The notes under the pieces: model-generated | Database searches by the model: none | The model's input: the letters and a program-made list of their open reading frames with translations, nothing else | Told to the model about the DNA's origin: nothing | Source of the DNA: Bacillus massilioanorexius | Lineage (GTDB): Bacteria; Bacillota; Bacilli; Bacillales; DSM-1321 | Length of the DNA stretch: 64,000 nucleotides | Direction: 5' to 3' | NCBI RefSeq assembly: GCF_902374955.1 | Contig: NZ_CABKRX010000102.1 | Span: forward strand, 79,687 to 143,686 | Position numbers and translations under genes: made by a program | Part shown: piece by piece, positions 8,735 to 18,944 of the stretch | Layout: the number at the start of each line of letters is the position of its first letter | Numbering within the stretch: position 1 is the stretch's first letter

Positions 8735-8974
8735 ATGTACATCGGAATTACCGTAGATATGAAAAACTATACTGGTGAAGTGTTTGATTTGCGAATTTCT
8801 AATTTTTTGACAATAAAAAAAGTAATAGATATTTGTTGGCAAATTAAGAGAATTGAGGAATGCCCAGCAGATGGATATTGGATAAGAGTGATAAATAAAG
8901 AGAAGGTTTGCTCCGGTTATGCAAGCTTAATAGATAGTGGAATTACGAATGGTGATCGAATAGAAATCTTATAA
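8735..8974 (+). CDS. yukD: Ubiquitin-like T7SS protein YukD/EsaB
   Basis: Small cytoplasmic protein with a ubiquitin-like fold, required for T7SSb activity. 79 residues, the expected size. Pattern of alternating strands with a C-terminus NGDRIEIL typical of YukD/EsaB. AAGGAG lies 7 bp before the ATG. Its position between esxA and yukC is the conserved order yukE-yukD-yukC-yukBA. Confidence 0.9.
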   Translation: MYIGITVDMKNYTGEVFDLRISNFLTIKKVIDICWQIKRIEECPADGYWIRVINKEKVCSGYASLIDSGITNGDRIEIL

Positions 8975-9014
8975 ATCGATTCTAGGTATATGCTGTTATG
9001 AAGGAGAGTTTTTA

Positions 9015-10325
9015 ATGGCAGAAGAGAAAGATTCATATATAAAGCAACAATTAGAAGCAGTCATTACGAAAGAGAATAATACCATTACTTATCATTTTCA
9101 AAGAGCTAGGTTAAGGCTTAAGAATGACTTAGAGATTCAGCCTTTAAAAGAGAAAAATATACATATAAATAAACAAATTGTTATAACGGATGATGAGGTT
9201 AATATTAGCTTTGAAATACCACCATCCTACCATCCGCTTTCTAGGATACAGAAAAAGAAAGAATTAGCTAAATGGATGCTAGCCTATCAACTAACTAAGG
9301 AAGTAATGGATCATTCATTGAAAAGGTTAGTACCTTTTGTGTGTCCTGAGAATATTATCTTTGATTCTAGTTACACTCCTTATTTGTTGCATTATGGAGT
9401 TAAAGATAGTTTAGTTCCTTTTGAAAATAATGAGGAACAACTATTTTTAGAATTAAAAGCTACACTCTGTTATGTCATTGAGGGGAAACATACTTTTGAA
9501 GAATATATGAGATTTCATGAAATATTAAAAGCTAGTGAAGAAGTAAAAAAGATTATGGGAACCTCCTCATGCGATGAATTGTTACTATATTTACAGGAAA
9601 AAATGGCAGATTTAGAGCAAAAGGCAAAAAGCTTTATTACGATACCAAATAAAAAGTGGAAGCTTCAGCGTTATCTTTTAATTGGTTTTATCGTTTGTTT
9701 TATTCCAGCACTATTCTATACCATTTATTCTCTTGTTTTTGTTCATCCAAAGCAAGAAGCCTATGTGAAAGGTAATCAAGCCTTTTTAGAACAAAGATAT
9801 AGCGAAGTTATTACTTTTTTGCAAAATTATAATCCAGAATCAATGCCTTATGTTGTGCAGTACCAACTAGCCTCATCGTATGTGGCGAGTGAAGCATTGC
9901 AAGAAGAGCAAAGAAAAAATGTAAACAATGCATTAACACTGCAAGCAGATGAACAATTCTTTCTCTACTGGATCTATATAGGTCGTGGCACAAGTGATAA
10001 AGCACTGACAATTGCAAGAACTCTAGAAGATCAAGATTTAGTTATCTATGCACTTATAAATTATGAGGATGAAATTAAAAAAGACAAAGGCTTAAAAGCT
10101 GAAAAGAAACAAGAGCTTTTGGATGAAATAAAAGTAGAATTAGCTGACTTTAAAACTCAGAAGGAGCAAGAAGAGAAACAGTTAGAGGAGGAACAACAAG
10201 CTGAACAAGACTCACAAACAGAACAGAAGAATACAACACCTAACTCTACACCAAATTCTTCTCCTGTAAATAGTAATCCTGAAGCAGGTAAACAGCCAAA
10301 TACGAATACAAACGAAAATAATTAA
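9015..10325 (+). CDS. yukC: T7SS membrane protein YukC/EssB
   Basis: Core membrane subunit of the T7SSb secretion channel. 436 residues: an N-terminal cytoplasmic pseudokinase-like domain (1-215), a single transmembrane helix (about 217-242, YLLIGFIVCFIPALFYTIYS), and an extracytoplasmic helical repeat domain ending in a long charged coiled segment (about 345-400, rich in K/E/Q). The last 30 residues are a low-complexity N/T/P/S tail. ATG with AAGGAGAG upstream. Followed by an unusual 326-bp gap before essC. Confidence 0.95.
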   Translation: MAEEKDSYIKQQLEAVITKENNTITYHFQRARLRLKNDLEIQPLKEKNIHINKQIVITDDEVNISFEIPPSYHPLSRIQKKKELAKWMLAYQLTKEVMDHSLKRLVPFVCPENIIFDSSYTPYLLHYGVKDSLVPFENNEEQLFLELKATLCYVIEGKHTFEEYMRFHEILKASEEVKKIMGTSSCDELLLYLQEKMADLEQKAKSFITIPNKKWKLQRYLLIGFIVCFIPALFYTIYSLVFVHPKQEAYVKGNQAFLEQRYSEVITFLQNYNPESMPYVVQYQLASSYVASEALQEEQRKNVNNALTLQADEQFFLYWIYIGRGTSDKALTIARTLEDQDLVIYALINYEDEIKKDKGLKAEKKQELLDEIKVELADFKTQKEQEEKQLEEEQQAEQDSQTEQKNTTPNSTPNSSPVNSNPEAGKQPNTNTNENN

Positions 10326-10651
10326 CCATCAGAGTCAGATGGAACTAAGTAAATGCGTAAATCATTTGTTTCATTTGGTTCACAGAATAGAAAGTATGTA
10401 AATTTGGATCTATTATTGTCTAGCTTCAGTTCAGTGTCTAACCTTGCACCTGCCACGCTCGGAAATAAGCCATCTCTTTTCGAAAGTCATAACCTGACTT
10501 TCTGCAAGATTTGTCTTATTTCTACCGCATGTCTCCTTTCTGAATGGAGAAACTTTAGAGAATGAAACGAAAAATAGATTCATGGTTTCTTCGAGAAAGA
10601 GCTACATCCAAAAGGACCGGTGCCGGTTTTTCCTATGTAGGAGGTTTGTTT
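10326..10651 (+). other. Leader-like gap inside the secretion operon
   Basis: 326 bp between yukC and essC with no conserved coding sequence. It holds small hairpins: GAAAGTCA-TAACC-TGACTTTC near 10480-10500, TCTCC/GGAGA near 10532-10553, and ACCGGTGCCGGTTTTT near 10617-10631 just ahead of the essC ribosome-binding site, a weak terminator-like element. A frame spanning it (10353-10565) shows no family features. It could be a regulatory leader or the scar of an insertion. Confidence 0.5.
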
Positions 10652-13600
10652 ATGGATTTATGGATTATGGCTGGTTCATCTCTTCAAAAATATGCTTTGG
10701 AGGATCATGAGCAGCAAACGTTATCAGTTGGAGAAGACTTAAAGGATACGATACAGATTCGTTCCATCTCATTCAGCCACGGATCATTACAACTAAAAAA
10801 GGTTAAAAATGAGTGGAGTGTGCAGGAATTAGATAGAGAGATTGGCATATTAACCGAAGATAAACCGTTTAAATATCAGATACATAATGAGTGTGTTAGC
10901 TTTTTTATCACAAAAGCATCTGAAGAAAAGCTGTATTATTTGGGTAATCGAACGGAAGTAACCTTTTCAAAGAAAAAAGGAGATATATTAGTCACTCCAA
11001 ATCGGCATTTTGAGTTTAGTGATTCTTTATCTCTGATTAAACAAGGAGAAAAGTGGCTCGTTCATCCGGAAAACAATGAACAATTATTTCTTAACGGGAT
11101 GAACATTCTTACTATTCACAAGGTGCAAAATGGGGATCAAATCTTTTTTCCTTTTATGACTGTCACCCTATTAGAAGGTGATTTTTTACGAATTTCAACA
11201 GTAAATGAATATAAGAGCTCTTTGATTGAAACATCGATTCCTACCTCAAAAATGAAAATGAGGTACCCTTTATTTCAACGCACACCGAGATTGATTTATG
11301 ATTTTCCAAAAGAGAAAGTGACTCTCTCTTTCCCAATGCAGGACGCAGAGGAAGATTCCAGAGGTTTATGGATCATGATTTTACCTCCGTTAGTTATGCT
11401 TCTTGTAATAGGGTTTATCGCTATTCTAAACCCACGAGGAATATTTATGCTGATTTCGCTTGTCATGTTTGTTATGACCATTTTTACATCAAGTATTCAA
11501 TATTTTCGAGATAAAAAGAAGCATAAGTTACGAAGTGAAAAGCGACTTAGGGTCTATACACGTTATTTAGAAGAAAAAAGGGAAGAATTAGATGCTCTCT
11601 ATCAAAAGCAAAAGCAGGTAGCTGATTATCATTTTCCTTCTTTTGAAGAAATGAAAACATCTGTCACAAAAATAAGTGATCGAATATGGGAGCGCACATT
11701 TGATAATGCCGATTTCCTTCAATTAAGAATTGGTAGAGCTGATGTTGATTCTACTTATGATGTGAATCTTGGCAGCAGTGATTTAGCCAATCGAGAGATT
11801 GACCATTTAATCGAAGAATCTCAACAGCTCGTTAAGCAATATCAAAAAGTAAAAAATGTTCCTTTATCTATTCAGGTATCGACGGGAAGTATTGGACTCG
11901 TCGGTAAAAAAGCGATTGTTATGCATGAATTACAGCAATTAATTGGACAACTTGCATTTTTTCATAGTTATCATGATATTCGATTCGTTCATATTTTTGA
12001 TGAAGATGATTATAGAGAATGGGAATGGTTGAAATGGTTACCTCATTTTCAACTACCAGATTCTTTTGCGAGAGGGTTAATTTACAATGAGAAAACACGT
12101 GATCAATTATTAACGTCTATTTATCAGAAGATAAGAGAACGAGATTTAGATCCTGAAAATGACAAGAAAAAATACATGCCTCATTATATTTTTATTGTGT
12201 CTAATCGTCAATTAATTGCCGAGCATGTGATTATGGAATATTTAGAAGGTAAAAAAACAAATTTAGGTTTTTCAACGATATTTGTATCGGACTCAAAAGA
12301 AAGTTTAACGGAGAATATCCATACTCTTGTTCAATATATTAATGAACGAGAAGGTGAGATATTAATTGAAAATAAAAAAGCTGTTCATTCACCGTTTTAT
12401 TTAGATCAACATGTACATCAAGGAAATGAAGAGTTTGCTAGAATGCTTGGTTCTCTACAACATCAAATCGGTATGCAGAACTCGATTCCTGAAATGGTCT
12501 CATTTTTACAGCTATTTAATGCGAAAAATGTAGAAGAACTTCAGATTAAGCAAAATTGGAAAGTGCAGCAATCATCGCAATCATTAGCTGTACCTATTGG
12601 ATTAAAAGGGAAAGATGATCTGGTTCATTTAAATTTACATGAAAAAGCACATGGACCACATGGTTTAGTGGCTGGAACAACAGGTTCAGGGAAAAGTGAA
12701 ATGCTACAAACGTACATTTTATCCTTAGCAGTTCATTTTCATCCGCATGAAGTAGCGTTTTTGTTAATAGATTACAAAGGCGGAGGAATGGCTCAGCCAT
12801 TTAAAAATATGCCTCATCTATTAGGAACCATTACAAATATCGAAGGAAGTAAGAATTTTAGTAATAGAGCTCTTGCATCTATTAATAGTGAATTAAAGAA
12901 AAGACAAAGACTGTTTAGTGAGTTTCAAGTGAATCATATCGACGATTATACACATTTGTACAAGCAGAAGAAGGCTAGTACACCTTTACCACACTTATTT
13001 CTCATTTCTGATGAGTTCGCAGAGCTAAAAAGTGAGGAGCCAGAATTTATCAAAGAGCTTGTCAGTGCAGCTCGTATAGGGAGAAGCTTAGGGGTACATT
13101 TAATTTTGGCTACACAAAAACCTGGTGGAGTTATTGATAATCAGATATGGAGCAACTCTCGCTTTAAAATATCTTTAAAGGTTCAGGATGAATCGGATAG
13201 TAAAGAGATTTTGAAGAATGCTGATGCAGCCCATATTACAACAACTGGACGTGGATACTTACAAGTTGGAAATAATGAAGTGTATGAATTGTTCCAGTCT
13301 GCATGGAGTGGTGCTTCTTATTCAAAAGAATCGATTGAAGATGAGGATGAAATTGCCTTAATTACCGATTTGGGGCTCATACAAATTTCAGAGGTACAAA
13401 CGAATTCTACGAGAAAACAACAAAAAGTCTCAGAAATTGATGTAGTTGTAGATCGGATTGTTCAGACACAGAATGAACTTGGAATTGAGAAAGTAGCGAG
13501 TCCGTGGTTGCCACCTTTACAGGATCGTTTATTTAGTCCACCTCTGATGATTGATGAAGAGAATGAACCAGTTTTCAGAATTGCGTTAAAGGATGAACCA

Positions 13601-15133
13601 GAAAGACAATCGCAAGATGATTACGAATATGAATGGATAAAGGATGGTAGTGTCATTGTTTTTGGTTCCTCTGGTTATGGCAAATCAATGACAGCCATTT
13701 CACTTATTACACAATTTGCGACTGCTTTTAGTCCAGAACAGCTACATTTCTATATTTTTGATTTCGGAAGTGGGACGCTCCTACCTCTTAAACAATTAGT
13801 ACACACAGCTGATTATTTCAGAATTGATGAAGAGCGAAAAATCATGAAGTTTTTTGCTTTTATGAAACAAGAAATGGATGAAAGAAAGCAGCTTTTTTTA
13901 CAAAAAGAAGTGAGTAATATTTCCATTTATAACGCATTGTTCGATGAAAAACTACCGATTCTTTTTATTGTGATCGATAACTATGATTTAGTGAGAGAAG
14001 AAATGGCAGACTACGAAAATCTCTTTACGCAATTTTCGCGTGACGGACAGGCTCTTGGAATTTATTTTATTTTAACGGCTACAAGGGTTAATTCAGTTCG
14101 ACAACCATTATTAAATAATTTTAGAACGAAAGTCTTTCATTATTTAATGGACTCAACAGAGTTGTTAGGAGTTATCGGTCGAACGACATTTGAACAAGAA
14201 CCAGTACCTGGAAGAGCTATCATTAAGAAGGACGATGCTTATTTCTCACAAATGTATTTACCAACTAAAGGAAATAATGATATAGAACTATTGAAAAATT
14301 TACAAGAGCTCGTTCAACAATTCAAGGCTAAATATAATGATGTTCAAGCACCAAAACCAATTCCGATGCTTCCAATAACATTATCTATACAGGATTTTGA
14401 AACACAATATTCAAGTGAAGTAAATGGAAACGTCATACCTATAGGACTCTGTGAAGAAAAGGTTACGTCTGTCCCATTATCATTAGATGTGAATCCTCAT
14501 TTATTGGTAGTAGGACAATTTCGAAAAGGAAAGACGAATAGTTTGAAAGTCATCCTACATGCACTTGTGAAAAACCAGGACATTAAAGTAGGAGTATTCG
14601 ATAATGTCGATCGCGGTCTATCCTCGTTCAAAAAATATGAAAATATTCATTACATTGAATCAAAAGAAGAGATGACGAGTTGGATTGATATGGTAGAGGG
14701 CATGATGCAAATTAGAAATGATCAATATCATGAATGCTTGAAAAATAATGAAGATACTCCTGTTTTCGATAAAGTTGTCTTCATGGTTGATAGCTTCTCT
14801 AGATTCCAGCAAAACTCTGATTCTATTATGCAGGATCGTCTAGCAAAGCTCATGAAGGAATCTAGTCATTTAGGATTTAGTGTCATCGTTGCAGGAAATG
14901 CGAATGATTTCTCTAAAGGATATGACTCATTTACAACGGAGTTAAAACAGATCAGACAGGCGCTTCTGTTAATGAAAAAATCAGATCAAAACTTATTTAC
15001 ATTGCCTTTCCAAAGAAATGAGAAAGAGATTCAACCAGGGTTTGGTTATTTAGTGGAAAATGGTGCGGAAAGATTGCTTCAAATTCCGAACTGTTTAGTA
15101 GAAAGAGGTGAGTTAATTGAACAGCAAAGGTAA
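10652..15133 (+). CDS. essC: T7SS motor ATPase EssC/YukBA
   Basis: Membrane-anchored motor of the T7SSb, which recognises and pumps WXG100/LXG substrates. 1493 residues from ATG 10652, chosen because GTAGGAGG lies about 8 bp upstream and MDLWIMAGSSLQKY fits the family start; an upstream in-frame ATG at 10562 has no site. Two N-terminal FHA-like domains (about 1-200), two transmembrane helices (about 235-285), then three FtsK/SpoIIIE ATPase domains: Walker A GTTGSGKSEM near residue 674 with SDEF near 786; GSSGYGKSM near 1004 with VIDN near 1106; degenerate GQFRKGKTN near 1285. The stop overlaps the yueB start by 17 bp. Confidence 0.97.
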   Translation: MDLWIMAGSSLQKYALEDHEQQTLSVGEDLKDTIQIRSISFSHGSLQLKKVKNEWSVQELDREIGILTEDKPFKYQIHNECVSFFITKASEEKLYYLGNRTEVTFSKKKGDILVTPNRHFEFSDSLSLIKQGEKWLVHPENNEQLFLNGMNILTIHKVQNGDQIFFPFMTVTLLEGDFLRISTVNEYKSSLIETSIPTSKMKMRYPLFQRTPRLIYDFPKEKVTLSFPMQDAEEDSRGLWIMILPPLVMLLVIGFIAILNPRGIFMLISLVMFVMTIFTSSIQYFRDKKKHKLRSEKRLRVYTRYLEEKREELDALYQKQKQVADYHFPSFEEMKTSVTKISDRIWERTFDNADFLQLRIGRADVDSTYDVNLGSSDLANREIDHLIEESQQLVKQYQKVKNVPLSIQVSTGSIGLVGKKAIVMHELQQLIGQLAFFHSYHDIRFVHIFDEDDYREWEWLKWLPHFQLPDSFARGLIYNEKTRDQLLTSIYQKIRERDLDPENDKKKYMPHYIFIVSNRQLIAEHVIMEYLEGKKTNLGFSTIFVSDSKESLTENIHTLVQYINEREGEILIENKKAVHSPFYLDQHVHQGNEEFARMLGSLQHQIGMQNSIPEMVSFLQLFNAKNVEELQIKQNWKVQQSSQSLAVPIGLKGKDDLVHLNLHEKAHGPHGLVAGTTGSGKSEMLQTYILSLAVHFHPHEVAFLLIDYKGGGMAQPFKNMPHLLGTITNIEGSKNFSNRALASINSELKKRQRLFSEFQVNHIDDYTHLYKQKKASTPLPHLFLISDEFAELKSEEPEFIKELVSAARIGRSLGVHLILATQKPGGVIDNQIWSNSRFKISLKVQDESDSKEILKNADAAHITTTGRGYLQVGNNEVYELFQSAWSGASYSKESIEDEDEIALITDLGLIQISEVQTNSTRKQQKVSEIDVVVDRIVQTQNELGIEKVASPWLPPLQDRLFSPPLMIDEENEPVFRIALKDEPERQSQDDYEYEWIKDGSVIVFGSSGYGKSMTAISLITQFATAFSPEQLHFYIFDFGSGTLLPLKQLVHTADYFRIDEERKIMKFFAFMKQEMDERKQLFLQKEVSNISIYNALFDEKLPILFIVIDNYDLVREEMADYENLFTQFSRDGQALGIYFILTATRVNSVRQPLLNNFRTKVFHYLMDSTELLGVIGRTTFEQEPVPGRAIIKKDDAYFSQMYLPTKGNNDIELLKNLQELVQQFKAKYNDVQAPKPIPMLPITLSIQDFETQYSSEVNGNVIPIGLCEEKVTSVPLSLDVNPHLLVVGQFRKGKTNSLKVILHALVKNQDIKVGVFDNVDRGLSSFKKYENIHYIESKEEMTSWIDMVEGMMQIRNDQYHECLKNNEDTPVFDKVVFMVDSFSRFQQNSDSIMQDRLAKLMKESSHLGFSVIVAGNANDFSKGYDSFTTELKQIRQALLLMKKSDQNLFTLPFQRNEKEIQPGFGYLVENGAERLLQIPNCLVERGELIEQQR

Positions 15134-17912
15134 GAGTATGATGATGCTTGTTAAAATAATCGTCATCCTAGTAATCCCAACATTCTTCTTCTCCTATATA
15201 GGACATGATCCAATGAGAGAAGTAATAAATAAAAATGCTCGGAGCATTGCTATAGTTAATGAAGATATTGGCTATGAGTTTGAAAAAAACTCATTAACAT
15301 TAGGAAAAGATGTTTCTGAGATTTTGGGGAAAGATTCTTCCTATAATTGGATTACTGTAAACCGGAGTACAGCAGAGAGTGGATTAAATAACGGACGTTA
15401 TGATGCGGTAGTCTATTTACCGTCAGATTTTACCAAAAATGTTTTAAGCTTCACAGATGATAGACCGATAGAATCGACTGTTACTTATGAAATACAGCCA
15501 AATGTTAACGCTGAAAGAGCAGAAAAAGTTCAAAAGGAAATGGAAGCTGCCAAAAACAAAATCAATACGAATATGTCAACGATTTACTGGAGTTATGTTT
15601 CTCAATCTGTTGATGATATTCGAAAGAAATTTGATGGGATTTTGGAGAAAGAAGTAGCATTTCAAGGTACCATGTATGATTTCTATACACCGAGCTCTCA
15701 GTCTTTAACTGCGGAAATTGGTAACCAGAAACAATTGCTAGAAGGAATTTTGTCTACAGCTAGTTCAACAAGTCAAGCAACAGGAGAATCGCTTACTAGC
15801 TCATCTGGTAATAAAGCCGAAATCGAAAGGTTTATATCAGATATTAACGCTTTCAAGGAATATCAACTCAATCAGGAAATGCTAATAGAGCAGATAAGTG
15901 CCGAAAATCATAAATTATTGAATGATAGTATCGAGGAATATGATTCGGTTATTAAGGAAGGCGTTAGTACGATAACAGCACAAACACCTACTGACTTTAC
16001 GAATAACAAAGAAGATGGTAAAAAGCTTCAAAAGGATGTATCAAATATTCAGAAACAATTGGAGACGAGTAGTAAAACATTAAAGGAATTAAGTGAAACG
16101 ATTGGCAGCTCGAATGCACAAGAACAATTTGAGCGTTTGTTAGAGCTACAAAAAGACAATATGAAATCCTACAAAGCTCGTTCAAGTGATTTGAGATTAG
16201 ATAGTATTCAAATGGCCATTATAAATAGTAGAAATGATCTTCTTCGCAGTAGTGCGCCCGTTGGTGGTGCTACGGCTAGCATTTCTAGTATGGATATAGC
16301 AACTGTTGATGTAAGCGGAATGAAAAATCAAATTGAACAATTGAAAACAATAGCTGCTACATTGAAGGATACAAATCCAACTGCTTTTGAACAATTGAAT
16401 GCATCTATAATAGCTTTTGAAGATACGATGTTATCGATTGATCAGCAAGTAGAAAAACAAAAAAGCCAACAGCAACAATGGAAAACAGCGGCAAAAGAAA
16501 ATAATACAAAAGTCACTGAGAATCAACAAAACATCATTAGTGAAATTGTTGAAAAAATCAATCAAAAAGAACAGCAAATGTTACTGTTGGATGGATTGAC
16601 TGAAGAAAGAAAGCAAGTGTTTCATGCAATATTTTCTAATAAGATTGTAAGTAATAATGTGGATGATTTATTGTCCTATTATTTTAATCTCTCTCAATTT
16701 GAAGGGGAATTGACACATAAAAATACAGTAGATGATACGTTAATCGAGCAGATTATTCGAAAAGGTGAAGATCAAGCAATCATTCAGGAAGCGTTTGATC
16801 GAGTCAAAGCTGAAACACAGCTTTTTTATCAACTTCAAGGAACCATTGATGAATCAGCAAAAAATGCTAGCCATTTAGAAGGAGATTTTTATAAATATAC
16901 AAATGGTATTTTGGATTTAATAGATAATTATGAGACACAGTTTAAAAAGTATCATACGGATGTCCTTTCAAATTTATCTACTATGGAAACGAATGTAGCG
17001 AGAGTTTCAGAAAATCTTACACAGAAGACTACAGCTCCGACATTTGAATTGGCACCAGGAAGCGAAACAAATGGGGAGTTTATGCTGCAAATTCAGGATC
17101 AATCATTTGGGGCATTACAAGTCATTTCACAAATGGTCAATAGCATAGCAGAACAGCAAGATAGTATCACAAGTAATACGAGTGATTTGTACTCGAAAGT
17201 AAGTACAGTTCAACAACAAGTAGATGATTTAAATGATAAGTGGGCACAAAATGTTCAAACAACAAAGCAAGTGAAAGGTGACGTATATGGAATCTTAAAT
17301 AATACGCTTGTAGATAAACAGGAAAATCCATTTATGTACCATTTCTTATCTAATCCTGTAAAGCTGAGCGGTGATAAATTCCAGGAAAAAGTGACACCAA
17401 CTCCTCCGGTAATCATGCTTATTATTGTATTAATTAGCGGGGTGCTTATTGGTCTTTTCTTACATCACTATTCAGAGCTTAACAAGCTATTACATATATT
17501 ATTAAACCTACTAGTAACCGTTACGGTTGGATTAATTATTAGTATGTATGGTTTGAAAATGTATCCAATGCATGATGTCCAAGCGGTTAAATGGACCGTT
17601 TTCACAGTGATCTTATTATGGTCGATTGTTTCTTTAGTAAGACTTGCTTTCTTTATTGGTTCATTTGTCGGTTCATTAATCACTATTTTATTAGTCGCAT
17701 TTTTCACAATGCCAATTTTAGATCTAATATTACCGAACTTTAGTATGGAGCATCCTATTTCGACTCTGTATTTAAATATTCAATTAGGAAATAGTGATGG
17801 TTTCATCTTGATTGTTTCGATTTTGTTAATCGTTTCGATCATATCGTCGCTTATTCCTTATTTAAAAGGGAAGGATTTGGATTTGTCAGAAGAGGCTACA
17901 CATGAAGCATAG
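15117..17912 (+). CDS. yueB: T7SS membrane protein YueB/EsaA
   Basis: Large membrane protein of the T7SSb; the B. subtilis homologue YueB is also the receptor of phage SPP1. 931 residues, somewhat shorter than B. subtilis YueB. One N-terminal membrane helix (about 10-28), a long extracellular, mostly coiled-coil stalk (about 40-760), and five or more C-terminal helices (about 770-920). TTG 15117 has AAAGGTG upstream and overlaps essC; ATG 15138 is an alternative start. The next gene overlaps its end by 11 bp. The variable stalk is where phage-driven divergence would be expected. Confidence 0.95.
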   Translation: MNSKGKSMMMLVKIIVILVIPTFFFSYIGHDPMREVINKNARSIAIVNEDIGYEFEKNSLTLGKDVSEILGKDSSYNWITVNRSTAESGLNNGRYDAVVYLPSDFTKNVLSFTDDRPIESTVTYEIQPNVNAERAEKVQKEMEAAKNKINTNMSTIYWSYVSQSVDDIRKKFDGILEKEVAFQGTMYDFYTPSSQSLTAEIGNQKQLLEGILSTASSTSQATGESLTSSSGNKAEIERFISDINAFKEYQLNQEMLIEQISAENHKLLNDSIEEYDSVIKEGVSTITAQTPTDFTNNKEDGKKLQKDVSNIQKQLETSSKTLKELSETIGSSNAQEQFERLLELQKDNMKSYKARSSDLRLDSIQMAIINSRNDLLRSSAPVGGATASISSMDIATVDVSGMKNQIEQLKTIAATLKDTNPTAFEQLNASIIAFEDTMLSIDQQVEKQKSQQQQWKTAAKENNTKVTENQQNIISEIVEKINQKEQQMLLLDGLTEERKQVFHAIFSNKIVSNNVDDLLSYYFNLSQFEGELTHKNTVDDTLIEQIIRKGEDQAIIQEAFDRVKAETQLFYQLQGTIDESAKNASHLEGDFYKYTNGILDLIDNYETQFKKYHTDVLSNLSTMETNVARVSENLTQKTTAPTFELAPGSETNGEFMLQIQDQSFGALQVISQMVNSIAEQQDSITSNTSDLYSKVSTVQQQVDDLNDKWAQNVQTTKQVKGDVYGILNNTLVDKQENPFMYHFLSNPVKLSGDKFQEKVTPTPPVIMLIIVLISGVLIGLFLHHYSELNKLLHILLNLLVTVTVGLIISMYGLKMYPMHDVQAVKWTVFTVILLWSIVSLVRLAFFIGSFVGSLITILLVAFFTMPILDLILPNFSMEHPISTLYLNIQLGNSDGFILIVSILLIVSIISSLIPYLKGKDLDLSEEATHEA

Positions 17913-18375
17913 TGCGATATGGATTGCTTTTTTGATTGTCGGTTTGTCTATATGTGTTGGTACTGCTCATGCTGAAGTTGAACCGAATCAATATAAAGAA
18001 AAAGAAGTGAAAATAAAAACCGAATATTTTCATGACGATTCTTTATTAGAGCGGAAACAATCTCTTCCTACAGAACAAGAAAAGATCACATTTTCTGGAG
18101 AGAAACAAAGAGTAAGTGAGGAAGCAAAAGAAGAGATTTTCCAATCAGAAGTGAATAAACAAACGGTTATACAAACAAAAGCAGAACAGCTTCAAGTATT
18201 CACAGCGGAAAGTAAGCATTATAGTGATTCTGACAGTGATTTAGGGAATGAGGAATCCTTTTGGACGTTTCAGACCATTTTAATCGCTATGATTGTTCTA
18301 TTCTTATTAAGTATATTCGTTTTATTATTTTTCAAAATGAATATATTTGAAGGAAAGCCAAAAGAAAAGTTATAA
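17902..18375 (+). CDS. essA: EssA-like T7SS accessory membrane protein
   Basis: 157 residues: an N-terminal signal peptide (about 1-24, ending CVGTAHAE), a charged extracytoplasmic region (25-118), and one C-terminal transmembrane helix (about 122-145) followed by a short basic cytoplasmic tail. This layout and its position match EssA/YueC of T7SSb operons. The ATG overlaps the yueB stop by 11 bp. It is the last gene before a strong terminator. Confidence 0.8.
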   Translation: MKHSAIWIAFLIVGLSICVGTAHAEVEPNQYKEKEVKIKTEYFHDDSLLERKQSLPTEQEKITFSGEKQRVSEEAKEEIFQSEVNKQTVIQTKAEQLQVFTAESKHYSDSDSDLGNEESFWTFQTILIAMIVLFLLSIFVLLFFKMNIFEGKPKEKL

Positions 18376-18386
18376 AAAGTTAAAAG

Positions 18387-18430
18387 AAAAGGCGTCTAAA
18401 GGGTGAGTAATCATGCTTTAGACGCCTTTT
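18387..18430 (+). terminator. Terminator of the T7SS operon
   Basis: AAAAGGCGTCTAAAG, a 14-nt loop, and CTTTAGACGCCTTTT: a perfect 15-bp stem ending in a T run. Confidence 0.9.
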
Positions 18431-18480
18431 CATATTTTAAATGACTCTTAAGAATACACTAGATTTATAGATATAGTTGA

Positions 18481-18505
18481 AAAAGCCAAGCATAAGCGTT
18501 GGCTT
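18481..18505 (-). terminator. Terminator of the minus-strand DUF5082 gene
   Basis: On the minus strand, AAGCCAA and TTGGCTT pair around a 9-nt loop and are followed by TTTTTC. It lies about 60 bp after the DUF5082 stop. Confidence 0.7.
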
Positions 18506-18566
18506 CTATTCAACTTATAAATTTACCGATCCTTATGTAAGGATATGCAGGATTATTGTAATGATA

Positions 18567-18944
18567 CTAGGCTTTACTTGCTTTAGCACGGGCTGCAGCT
18601 TCACGGGCTCTTTCCGCTGCTTCAAGGGCAGCGATGGTTTGCTTAATTGAAACAATTTCATTTTGTAGTTGTTGGATTTTTTCAGCTATTCTTGTAAACA
18701 CATCAGCAAATTGATTGTAGCTAATGTCTCGATAACTAGTAAGCATACCATCATTTCGTAATTGTTCAAAAGTAGTGGCTAGCTTCCCATGCCAAGTAGT
18801 AGGAGTTAGTTCAGGCTCCTTCACGTTTCTTTCATAATGGATAAATTCTTGTTGATGAGCATTCAGCTGATTACTGCAATTTTGTAACCGTTGTAGCTCC
18901 ATTTCTTTTTGACGTAATAATGCATAATAATAGGATAAAGACAT
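18567..18944 (-). CDS. DUF5082 (YwqH-like) LXG partner protein
   Basis: 125-residue helical protein with a WHG turn (TTWHGKLA, about residues 49-56) between two long helices, and an Ala/Arg/Lys-rich C-terminal coil (ERAREAAARAKASKA). The start MSLSYYYALLRQKE matches the YwqH family, which forms WXG100-like complexes with LXG toxins and helps deliver them. GGGAGCG upstream of ATG. Unusually, it is transcribed away from the LXG operon and toward the end of the secretion operon; in B. subtilis ywqH lies in the same operon as its toxin. Confidence 0.8.
   Translation of the reverse strand: MSLSYYYALLRQKEMELQRLQNCSNQLNAHQQEFIHYERNVKEPELTPTTWHGKLATTFEQLRNDGMLTSYRDISYNQFADVFTRIAEKIQQLQNEIVSIKQTIAALEAAERAREAAARAKASKA

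Noticed and set aside
10353..10565. 70-codon frame between yukC and essC
   Set aside because: No ribosome-binding site, no family pattern, Ser/Leu-rich random composition; treated as noncoding leader.
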